DNA from: Hevea brasiliensis
Taxonomy: Eukaryota; Streptophyta; Magnoliopsida; Malpighiales; Euphorbiaceae
Length of the DNA: 64,000 nt
Direction of reading: 5' to 3'
Assembly (NCBI RefSeq): GCF_030052815.1
Contig: NC_079510.1
Span: 2,606,288 to 2,670,287, forward strand
Shown here: piece after piece, positions 24,813 through 35,354 of the stretch
Numbering within the stretch: position 1 is the stretch's first letter
Layout of the letters: every line of letters begins with the position of its first letter
Position numbers and translations under genes: made by a program
The notes under the pieces: generated by a model
Database searches by the model: none
Told to the model about the DNA's origin: nothing
The model's input: the letters and a program-made list of their open reading frames with translations, nothing else

Positions 24813-26055
24813 ACATGTATATAGGCAACACCTCACACTGGCCTGAGGCCCACAACACTCATCACACTATGCCTATTCAGGGCTTAACAGAATACCTAAT
24901 ATAGGTCTGGTTCTCTAAATCCAACTCAGGTACCTAACTTTACTATAGTCCAATTAATTATTTACTAAGCTCCGAAAATTCTAAACATATTCTTGGAGGT
25001 CCATTATTTTGTCCTTAAGTCCTTACAATTTATTTTAATTATTTTCAACATGCCAATAATATTTTATTAATTAACTGATAACCCTAATTCTAAATCAAAA
25101 AGACATAAGCTGAGTTAGGATTTACTTTTGTCAGTTCTGCTATTTAGAATGCATCCATAGCATTCAAAAATGCTAGGAAGGCCCATAAGCATGACCATCT
25201 TTTGAGACGATCTAGTAAGAACTATGATCTAGCCGAAAACCTGATCTAGGGTGCTAATGTGATTTTGTTGATCCAAAGATGTATTTCAAATTCCCAAGAG
25301 CCACTAATGATGGAATCAAAGTTGGTTCATCAAAACTCTGCTATCATCATAAATCAACTGATGGTTAGTGTCAAAAACTTGAGTTGTATGGAATCCAATG
25401 TTGGTCTTTGATCGTTTGGGTGTTGGCTTAAAAATTTTTTAAAAAGCCATGGTTTCTCTCTCCTAACTACCTTTGGATGTAGCCATAAAATTGAGCACCT
25501 TCTATGTCATTTGAAAGCTAGCACTTAAAGATCTCAATAAGCATTAGATTTAATTTGGCCACCAGAGGATGCCAGAATCACCATTTGAAGTTCTTGCCTC
25601 TCTAACGCCTCCCTCGTGAAGCCTTTCCTAAAACACTACCTCCACCGCTAAAGTTGCGCCAAAGTCACCTAAGGCTTATAATTTATTAGTCACTCATTGA
25701 TAGGGGCCTGGTCGTTGCCAGAGCTAAGAGAGGGGAAAGAGAAGCTTTGGTAAGGGGGGATTTAGTTGCTCCAAAACGTAATTCTCTCTATGTTTTGTTT
25801 GATTGGTTGCTTATTTTTTCTAAGTAAAAACTTCATTTTAATCTCTCAACTTTTAAGAATTATTCAAGTCAATCTAAAATCTTTCATTTAAGTCTTGAAG
25901 TACTTTAATAAATTGTTCTTAATCTCCAAATTAATACAATAATACTAAAACTTAAAATAATCATTTAAATTAAATTTAAAATACTAAAGCAATGACAATA
26001 AAATATATTAAAATAATAAAACACATGTTATTTTTAAAATTTTCAAGGTGTTATA
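24600..26055 (-). repeat. Inverted relative of the LTR at 5838-7388
   Basis: Read on the minus strand this follows the same order as 5838-7388. A GGCCCACAAC block at 24847-24856 matches the complement of 7065-7056. An AATATAGGTCTGG/AACTCAGG block at 24898-24935 matches the complement of the region near 6985-7030. A GGAGGTCC / AGTCCTTACAATTTATTTTAAT block at 24990-25045 matches the complement of 6880-6945. The outer end near 26047 (GGTGTTATAAG) looks like a decayed LTR start in inverse. A run of 37 A lies at 24775-24811. Ends are approximate. Confidence 0.6.
24775..24811. repeat. Poly(A) run of 37
   Basis: An uninterrupted homopolymer inside the inverted LTR copy. It creates spurious poly-Phe frames on the minus strand. 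Confidence 0.95.
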
Positions 26056-26059
26056 AGAG

Positions 26060-27045
26060 TTATTAAGTTTTCTTCTCCTTGTTCTCTTAATCTTCAAAAC
26101 AATAAAGTCAAAACCAAATATTAAAATATTTAATTTTGAAAACAAATTTAAGTTATTGAATGTGCATTTCCATAGTTTTGTTTAATGATACATGAATAGT
26201 TTTGTTCAATGATACATGAATCCAATTAAAATCTTTGTTTATCGTTTACATAAGTAAAACATTTAAATTTTATGAAAGTAATGGTAGTAATGAGAGAAGA
26301 GTGGAGGAAGAGGATAGGAGAAAGAGTGTGAGGACATGGAGGGAGAAAAGAGAATAAGCCATATGGAAAGGAGAGAGGAGGTTGTGGAAATAATTTTAGA
26401 GGAAAGAATTTTTCAAAATTTCTATGAAGAGTCAAAAGAATCAAAGATGAAAGAGAAAAAAAAAATACAAAGTGGAGATGTAGATGGTTGAGATTTCATA
26501 TGAATGGAATGTGCATTAAAAACATTTGAAAAAAACAATATTATATTTAATTATTATGAAATTTAGCTCTTCTAAACGCGTGATAAATTATTTAAATAAT
26601 TTAAAATTATAATAAATTATATTTATTAATAAAACAACGGCGCGTTATTCAGAGGCGGCAAACAGCAGAGCGTGCTTGGTTGGATTTGAACTAAAAGTCA
26701 TCATAATCTAAGTAATCTTCCAGAAGATTCTTAATTAAATAATATAAATATAAGCGCGTAAACCAATATATAAAATATATGTTCCTTTATTTGTTAAATA
26801 TTTCTTCATTTCTCTTTTTTTTTATTAAAAAAATCAAACAACAAGATCTTACCATGGACTGCATCAAGTCTCCCGAAGTTGAATATATGTCATTGGTCGG
26901 TAATTAATATATTATATGATATTTTAATAAATTTTATTTAAAAATATAATAAGATTTATTTGAAATTATAATATTGATTTTTTTATTAATTAAGCGTATA
27001 AATTAAATTATACACTTACTTATAAACAAAAATTTTTATGTTTAT

Positions 27046-27088
<43 letters not shown>

Positions 27089-29220
27089 ATTTAGTAATAT
27101 TGGATTTCAGCTGAAATATCAATTCAAAATATTAATATAATATTGACTCAAAATTTTAATTTGATTGGTTATTTCTTTTTACATCAAATATCACTGAATC
27201 AATCAATTACATTAATATATAAATTAATATAATAATTACAATTTTTTTAAAATATATAAAAAAATAAATAATTTAATCGAATAAAATTTATTTGAGTTAC
27301 ATAAAAAAAAAATTAAATTATAACTGCACAGCACATGAGTAAATGACTAATTAATCTATATTTTGGTGTTTATTTTCTAGTTTGTTTCTAAAAAATGTTT
27401 AAGCAAATAACTTAATGAAGGTGGAAATTCATAAAAATAAGAGAGAATTAATTGAGGTAGTATTCCATGCAAAACGTGGACGCACGTGCATCTTTTTTAA
27501 AGAAAACTTAAAAAAACATATATTTTAATATAATTTTTCTTTATAATATTTTTAACATTTTACTTATTTCTTTTTTATCATTTTTTTTTGAAAAATATTA
27601 TAAAATGACTGGTTATTTATTGATGTTTTTGTCTTATAATTATCAAAAGGATTGATTTTAAATTTTTAAAAATATATGATGAAATTCTATAATAATAATA
27701 ATAATAATAATACTTGCTTATGATTTTTTAAATTTTGAATGGATGACTTTAATTGCTTGGTAGATGTATAGTTTTGAAATAAATTTATAAAAAAAAAATC
27801 AAACAGTCAAAATTATAATGCTAAAAATTAAAATTTTTTAAAAATTTTAATTATTTATTCATTATATGTATTTATATAATTTGAAAATTATAGAAACTTG
27901 TAAATGATAAAGAAAAAGAAAGAATTAAAAAAATAAAAGGAAAGAGAAATACGAAGACACTAATAATAAAGAAGGCAATTTTTTATTTAAATTAATTTAT
28001 TATAAATTTAAAATATAATATTTATAATAGAGTTTATATGTAAAATAGATTTAATAGCTTTAATTCAAATATTTTTGTTTTAGATTTATAATAAATTAAG
28101 TATAATTAAGTTTTTCTTAAAAAAAATCTGTTTGACTTTATTATTATGAGAGATAAATAATTTCTAAAATATAATAATAAGAGAATATAAAAAATAATCT
28201 AAAATTAAATTTAATAAATTTTATTTTTATGAATAATAAACTTTATTAACCATTTAAAAAATAGACCGTAACTTATTTAATACATTATTTACTTATCCTT
28301 ATTCTCAATATATTTTTTATTCTCATTATATTTTAAATGATCAATATTATATATTTAAAAATATTACACTACAGTATAATTAAGTTATTCTTTTTTTATG
28401 ATTGCTGATACTTTAAAAAAATTTTAAATATATAATAAAAAATAAATAATTTTAATATTTTATATTATTTATATCTTAATAAAATAATATAATTATTTTT
28501 TTAAATCAATAATTAAAATAAAGTAATTTTAATTAAAACAAAGTATATATATATAATTTAAAAGGATTAAAGGCCAAAAATAATTTATAAAATATTATCA
28601 TTTAATTTTTAAAAATTAAAAAGATATTTTAATTAAAATTTAAAAAAATATTATTATTATTATTTTATTTTAAATAATTATATAAACAGTAAATTATTAA
28701 CGATTTAAAAAACAGACAGAAGCTTATTTAATAATATTTTTGAAGAGACGCGGCGTCAAAGTTGTAAAGGGTTGGTTGTTAATATGGAAAACAGCTGGCA
28801 ACGGGATGGAACAATCTCAGCCACTGAAAATAAAAGTAGTTAAAAATTCATATCACCGACGCCTCTAATAACGACTTTGAACATAACGCCACACTATACG
28901 ACAAAATTACTTCATTTTCATTCATTCATTCATTCATTCATTTGGAAGTCTCATCTCATATCCTTACTTATGGACAAAATCATATACATAATACATTATC
29001 TTTTCTTTTTCATTTCCTATTTAATTAATTAATGATAGAGAAATGAATTGAGAGAATGCTCTATAATGGTTTTTTTTTTTTTTAGTATAGCTATTTCTAA
29101 AAATTTATAATTTAAAAAAAAAGGTGATAATTTTATAAATAGTGGTTTAAATTTTACAGTTAAATTTTGAATAAATGAAAAGTCCAAAAATATAAGAGTA
29201 GAGTCATCTTGTATTTTATT
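26060..29220. other. AT-rich intergenic DNA
   Basis: Very low GC, no credible gene. It holds a (TA)n run at 27049-27085, an (ATA)n run at about 27690-27711 and (ATTC)n at about 28917-28942. Two small GC-richer islands stand out, at about 26638-26700 and 28740-28905. Neither has a usable reading frame. Confidence 0.6.
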
Positions 29221-29229
29221 CATTCCATT

Positions 29230-29500
29230 TTGATGGCTGGCTATGGTAGTTGAGGTTCAGTAACGGCTGAGATTTCTTGAGCTCGTGCTATAAAAATTGC
29301 AGTTTGCCTGTGATGCTTCCAATCTTTTCTCTCAGCTGCTTAATTCGGTTCTGGGATGTCCATCGATGCTGCTATGTGCTAATAGGGTAGCAAAGTGTTT
29401 GGTAATTTTGCTGGGTATGGATGGTTTTCCTGGAACTAAGCTCTATGGGATTCGATTGTTTATAAGCTGACTGATTGTTTGAGTTTGGCCATTTTGTATT
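29230..29500 (+). other. GC-richer non-coding island with TATA-like box
   Basis: About 270 bases of balanced composition inside AT-rich DNA. CTATAAAAAT lies at 29289-29298 and pyrimidine-rich sequence resembling a plant 5' untranslated exon follows. No open frame is present. It could be an untranslated first exon, an orphan promoter or a gene relic. It lies 2.2 kb upstream of the first pectin acetylesterase gene on the same strand. Confidence 0.25.
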
Positions 29501-29507
29501 CTTATTT

Positions 29508-29728
29508 AGTGTCTGCTTGATATTAGGTTTGAAGAATTAAAATTATTTGTTTAATAAAAATATTATTTTAAATGTTATAAAAGAATATATTAAAAAAATT
29601 ATTTTAATATTTTTATATCTAAAATTTATTAAATTTAATTTTAAATTATTTTTAATATATTTTTAATTAATATATTTAAAAAAATAATTTTTTAATAATA
29701 ATTTCTACGATAATATCAAACATGCACT
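29508..29728. mobile_element. MITE-like element with 18-bp terminal inverted repeats
   Basis: The left end AGTGTCTGCTTGATATTA (29508-29525) is the inverse complement of TAATATCAAACATGCACT (29711-29728) with three mismatches. The 221-bp body is AT-rich and non-coding. No clear target duplication was seen, so the superfamily is undetermined. Confidence 0.6.
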
Positions 29729-30787
29729 TGAGATATTCTTACTTAACGAGCCTTGTTTAATATATTAAAAAAAATTATTATCATTTGTCACAATGATCAA
29801 TGATCACTACAGTGTCATTAATCCATGATTGCCAAGTGTCACTAAAAGGCATTATTCTATATCAATAATTGAAAGAAAATTGATAGAAAATTATAAGATA
29901 TACGGATATGAATTCAATTATCTCATGAAGAATGAGATGTGAATCCATCTTATTATAAAAAAAAAGGAATATACACTTCTCAAATGCCTAATAAAATCTC
30001 AAAATTGATTAAAATCTCTCACCCCTCAAAATAATTTATAATTTATTAATTAATTTAATTTTTTTTTTACATAACGATTTTTTGATTTAAAATTCAAAAT
30101 AATCCAATCTAATAAACTGAAAAAATAGAATTAAAATAATCCAATCTACTTATTATTTGACTATTGAAAATGTTTTTTTTTTCTTTAAAGTCTACTGAAT
30201 TAGATTTAATTATGCTAATGTCGGAAAGATTTATTGTGAGGGTGAAAGGCTCTCATTAATTTTGCTCATGTTAGGGAAGCCCGTTATGAGGGTAAAGTAT
30301 TTTTATTTCTTTATTTATAAAAATTGATTACTTAATCTTACTTAAGATATTCAAATCACTCGGTACCAATCACGTTGATAATTATTAAAAAGATTGATAG
30401 GCTATATAAAATAAAATTTTAGAGATATAATATATATAAAATTATATAATATATTATATAAATTTATAAAGTGAATATTAAATTGTAAATTTTCTTTTAT
30501 TACCTATTTACTAACTTTTTATTTAGATTATGAATTTATATAAAAAAATTAATTAATTCAATTTTTTTTTATAACTTTACAACTTTCACAAAAAGCTTGA
30601 TTTCCTCTAACTCTAACGCTTTATATAACAATATCACATATTAACTGAAAATCGAAGGAAAATAGTGTTTTAAATCAATTATTTTTTAAAAAAATTTTAT
30701 TAACAGAATTATAATATGATTTTGTTGATAACTTAATTTTAGAAAAAAAAAATAAAGATTTTTAACTGAAATTTTTTTATTTATCCT
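29729..30787. other. AT-rich intergenic DNA
   Basis: No gene recognised. Two related 39-base words occur at about 30208-30246 and 30259-30297, both ending TGAGGGT with AAA. Confidence 0.5.
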
Positions 30788-31180
30788 AAAAATAAGAAAT
30801 TTAGTTTCTTAATTTTCTCATTTTTAAATTAAATTAAATTAAATATCCCAATAAATACATATGAAATTAAGCATTAAGTCATGATGAATATTTCTTGATT
30901 TATTGATTTAGCTTAAAATTAAGAAATTTAATTTTTTTATTTTTTAAGTTAAATTAAATTTAAATTAAAAATTTAAAACTAATTTAAATAAAAATTAAAA
31001 ATAAATTAAATTAAACATCCTAATAATACATATGAAATCAAGAATTAAGCCCCGATGAAATATTTCTTGATTTGTTGATTTAGCTTAAAAATATAAAATT
31101 TTTAATTTTTAGACTAAATTTTAAATTAATTTAAATAAAAAATTAAAAATAAATTAAATTAAACACTCTAATAAATACAT
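30788..31180. repeat. Imperfect tandem repeat, about 130-175-bp unit, 2.5 copies
   Basis: Copies begin near 30788, 30919 and 31093. The shared core is ATTTCTTGATTTATTGATTT (about 30890 and 31067) preceded by AATACATATGAAAT. The third copy is partial and ends near 31180. It lies directly upstream of the promoter of the first pectin acetylesterase gene. Confidence 0.75.
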
Positions 31181-31289
31181 TCAACGGTATTTTTAACTGA
31201 CTAAAAAAAAATCTTACCTTAGCTCACCTTTTTTTACCACAGAAATAGAAACTAGTTGAATGATACTTAATGTGGAAGAGGGCTGGCTG

Positions 31290-31430
31290 CCAATGAGACG
31301 CGTCTTTGGAGGATACTGCTCGGTGCTGCCTCATGATGTTTTTGACCCAACATATGAAAGTCACTGGTAAATGGGGTGGTCGTGCATGTTCATGTGCTCT
31401 TCTTTCTTCTTCTTCTTTCCTATAAATGCA
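31290..31430 (+). promoter_or_regulatory. Probable core promoter of pectin acetylesterase gene 1
   Basis: A TATA-like CTATAAATG lies at 31420-31428, about 250 bases before the start codon. A CCAAT word is at 31290-31294 and a palindromic AGACGCGTCT at 31296-31305, of the CGCG-box type. A CT-rich stretch at 31400-31418 precedes the TATA box. The transcription start is inferred near 31455. Confidence 0.5.
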
Positions 31431-31675
31431 ATGGGATGTTTGCCCACGTTATCTAAAGACGAAAACAAGCGTCTCTCTTGTCCTTTTGTCTGAAGGTAAG
31501 AGAAAAAAGGAACCTTTGGAGCGGATCTACAGCTTTATTTTGCGACCTCACAGACCCTTTCTATTTACAGCTTCTTCTTCACAGTCCACACACCTCCTAC
31601 TATATATTATACGCATTTGCATACGCTCTCCTCTTATTTCTTTTAATCTTATTTTCTTTTCTAACTAGTACAGAA

Positions 31676-34388
31676 ATGGGTGATTCAAGATTTAGTCATC
31701 AGTGGTGTTATCTTTTATTTCTAGTCTGTTTATTATTGCTGATCAGAGCAGAAGGAGGTGGCATTCCTATTACTATTGTTGAAACTGCAAAAGCTAAAGG
31801 AGCTGGTGAGTTATTTTTCCAATTTGTATTTCTTCTTTTGCTTTATATATTGTTATTATTTTCTATAATGAAATTAATTTCTCTGTAGTATGTTTGGATG
31901 GAAGTCCACCAGCTTATCACTTGCAAAGGGGATCTGGTTCTGGAATTAATAACTGGTTGGTTCACATGGAGGTATTAATCAACTTGTAATTATAAACCTT
32001 CAAGTAAAGTTATTTGTTTTCAATTTCTTGATTTATTTTTCAGCCATTTTCTTCTTTTATAATGGTGATATATAGGGAGGAGGATGGTGTGATGATATCA
32101 CAAGCTGCCTGGAAAGAAAGAACACATACAAGGGTTCATCATCGAAAATGGAGAAGACAATGGGTTTCTCTGGCATACTAGGGAGCAAGCAAGCAGCTAA
32201 TCCTGGTAAAACCCATTTGTTTAATTTTTTTTTTAGATCTATTTATAATCCAATTTTCCTTTTATTTTCATTATATAAAGCTTAATTTGAGTTTTCTTTT
32301 TTCCTTACTGCGTTCTGTTTCAATATGTAGATTTTTACAACTGGAATAGAATCAAGATTAAGTACTGTGATGGGTCATCGTTTACTGGTGATGTGGAAGC
32401 AGTTGATCCCGTAAGATGATTGAAATATCTATGGATTTTCAGAGCTTTCTTGTGGCTGCATTGGAAAGCTTGAAACACTTGTATGCTTATTATGTGTGTC
32501 AATGTTTCTGGATCAGAAAACTCAACTGTACTTCAGAGGAGAAAGAGTTTGGCAGGCTGTTATCGATGATTTATTGGCCAAAGGCATGAAAAATGCTCAG
32601 AATGTATGACCCTTTCTTAGGAACATTTCTTGTTTTTTACTTCAATTTTATATCTCGCTTACCTTTCTTCTCTGTTTCTTTGGACTTGTAATTACAGGCT
32701 ATTCTTTCAGGCTGCTCGGCTGGTGGATTGGCTGCTATTCTGCATTGTGATAAATTCAAATCTCTCCTACCTGCAACTGCTAGAGTAAAATGTGTTTCAG
32801 ATGCTGGTTATTTTATTCATGGGTAAGTTCATACTGATTAGGACCTTAACTAGGCATGGGTCTATTGTCCGATCCCTCCTCTACCACCATATATATCCAA
32901 TTTGGTTTTTTTTCTTACTGTAGACTTTTCGGATCAGATTATAATTTGAGCTTAATACATAAAAAGACACATCATAACAATTTTTATCACTATGGTGCTC
33001 ATTTGCAGAAAGGATGTTGCTGGTGGGTTCGAAATCGAAAACTTCTTTGGTGGAATAGTTGGTTTACATGTACCTTCTACTGTCCCTCTCTCTCTCTCTC
33101 TCTCTTTCTCTGATGATTGATTAGTCTTATATTAAGTCTATTAAACTTTTATTTCTTGTCATTACTCTGGCCAATTTGGTGATTTCTTTTGTTCTCTTTT
33201 GACAGGGGTCAGTAAAGAGTCTTCCTCCCTCTTGCACTTCAAAAAATAAACCAGAATTGGTATGTGTCGATGGCCATGTCAATATGGATATTAGCACTCT
33301 CCATTGAAGTTTTCTCTGTTCTCATAAACACTTTCCTGGTAATATTGCAGTGTTTCTTCCCACAATACGTAACTCAGACTATGCAAACTCCACTATTTGT
33401 GATAAATTCAGGCTATGATTTCTGGCAGGTTAGCAAATTTGAGCTTAATTCTCAGTGAAAAGGAACTTTCTGTTACTATTACTTGCGTTTTACACGCAAC
33501 TCTCTTTCCCATACTATAATCGATGAATTTGAAGATCGTCTTAATGATGTCTTAACTTAATATATTCAAAATTGATGTTGGTCTGTTTGGCATGTCTCTC
33601 CTTTGCTTGTTTTCTGATCCTGCAACTTAATATGTTCATTCAGTTAAAGAATATTATGGCACCTAGCGCTGCTGATCCAAAAGGAGCCTGGAAGAGCTGC
33701 AAACTTGACCTAACTAAGTGCTCAGCTGATCAACTCAAAACTGTGCAAGGTGAGTTATATCCACATGTGGACCAAACCAATGATCTTGCATGATTTTGAA
33801 TTTTATTCCCAACTTCTGTTTAATCTAATATACCGTTTCGAATCGGCAGCTTTTACAATTTGATTCAAAATGCAGTAACGCCGTTGATTCGGTTTATTAG
33901 TCTATGCTAAAGCCTGTTATGTTCCTGAAACAGAACCTAAATCTTTGATATTTTCAGACATAATCTGAGTTTTGGGAGGTTTTATTTGCAGATTACAGGT
34001 TGCAATTCTTAAGTGCATTGAACACTGGAGCTGGCAGCAATCCTTCAAATGGATATTTCATAGATTCTTGCTATGCACACTGCCAATCTGGATCAGCTAC
34101 TGTCTGGTTAGCAGATAAGTCTCCAGTAGTGGCCAATACAGTAAGTAAAAGACTGCTATATCTCCATCTTCATTCTTGCTTCCCAGATTCATTACTATTA
34201 CATTTGCACCGATTCTTTCTTCTTACGTACTTATTTTCAGTTTTTAAGTCCTCTTTTATCTGAAAAATATTCTGCAGAAAATCGGTAAGGCAGTTGGAGA
34301 CTGGTTTTACGATCGAGCCAACTTCCGGAAGATCGATTGCCCTTACCCTTGCAACCCAACTTGTGTCAAACTTGATTCTGATTCATAA
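31676..34388 (+). CDS. Pectin acetylesterase (CE13 / Notum family), 12 coding exons, 397 aa
   Basis: Removes acetyl groups from homogalacturonan pectin in the cell wall. Coding exons read from GT-AG junctions: 31676-31805, 31889-31971, 32076-32205, 32331-32410, 32517-32603, 32698-32822, 33009-33069, 33206-33259, 33351-33428, 33644-33749, 33992-34140, 34278-34388; they join in frame without a stop. The ATG follows an untranslated leader and starts [10 protein letters not shown] hydrophobic segment at about residues 11-23 is a probable signal peptide for secretion. Family motifs: [49 protein letters not shown], and a C-terminal [11 protein letters not shown]. The predicted triad is Ser177 in GCSAGG, Asp273 in NSGYDFWQ and His341 in DSCYAHCQ. 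Length is normal for plant members (about 390-400 aa). A paralogue with the same exon plan lies at 43570-46807 in opposite orientation. Which of the numbered Arabidopsis PAE genes it matches is not decided here. Confidence 0.95.
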
Positions 34389-34498
34389 GAGCAATCAACA
34401 AGTCTAAATTCACATCAACAAAGTGTACAACTTCATGATTCATCATTAAAATGGGCTAAAGTAAGAGGGTGTTTATGATCTATATAGTCTTCATAGCA

Positions 34499-34504
34499 AA
34501 TAAA
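34499..34504 (+). terminator. Candidate poly(A) signal of gene 1
   Basis: AATAAA, 111 bases after the stop codon. The 3' untranslated region probably ends within 20-30 bases of it. Confidence 0.5.
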
Positions 34505-34529
34505 AAGCATTACAAGACTTAGTTCTAAT

Positions 34530-35340
34530 GTTGGGTATCTCTCTTATTATTTATGTTCATTTCTCTCTATCAAGGAAATTGATAGTGTTGGAATCTAAAA
34601 TTTAATAAAATCATCCTTTCTAGTGAAAATTCATGAGTTCCTGCTATTAGAATATCAAGCCCAAATTACAAAGAATAAAAGGACAACAACTAGAGGCCCG
34701 CAACTAGAAGGGCCCAAGCCCACATATCTGCCCCTAAGCTAGCAGTGGGAGAAACTTCTCATTAAGCTTTTGGCTTTTGATCTCCAATACTATCTCTATA
34801 CACGTGTTAAGATTGGTTAGCACGTGACAGTTAAATTATGATTTATGATTTATTTTAAGTAATTTTTTTAATTTATAAGTCAAATTAAATATTAATTTAT
34901 TTATAACTTTTATACTTATAAGTAATTTTTAATAATTTATAAATTAAACTAAATGGCCTTTAAATCAAATAATTTTGTTTTGGAATTCCCTCTTCTTGTT
35001 ATGGGTGTCAAAATAGAATTAAAACTCAATTGAATAATTAAAATATTATGGACAAAATTAATTATGAATAAAATTAAAAAATTATTTTTTTATAGGCATA
35101 ATATATAATTTTTTTATTTTTTATAATTAAATTTTAATTTTTTTAAAAATTTAATCATTTATTTTAAATTTAAAAGGTAAGATTATACTAGCGCGCATGA
35201 TAAGTCGCTTTTAAATGAATACAAGAGGATTTAAATTTCAATAAATCATTATTATACAATGTATATAAAAATAAAATTTTTATAACCACTTGCTTATATA
35301 TGCTGCTAACAACAAAATTACATACTGATTGAGTGTGTCT
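34530..35340. other. Intergenic, AT-rich
   Basis: No gene. Two CACGTG G-box words lie 20 bases apart at 34801-34806 and 34821-34826, without a promoter that they clearly serve. Confidence 0.5.
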
Positions 35341-35354
35341 TAGCATGTAAGGCA

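Noticed and set aside
24625..24858. Poly-Phe minus-strand frames
   Set aside because: Product of the 37-base A run at 24775-24811.
31426..31888. Two overlapping plus-strand frames of 80 and 136 codons at gene 1
   Set aside because: They read through the leader, the first exon and into intron 1. The true start is at 31676, and only its frame continues through the splice sites.
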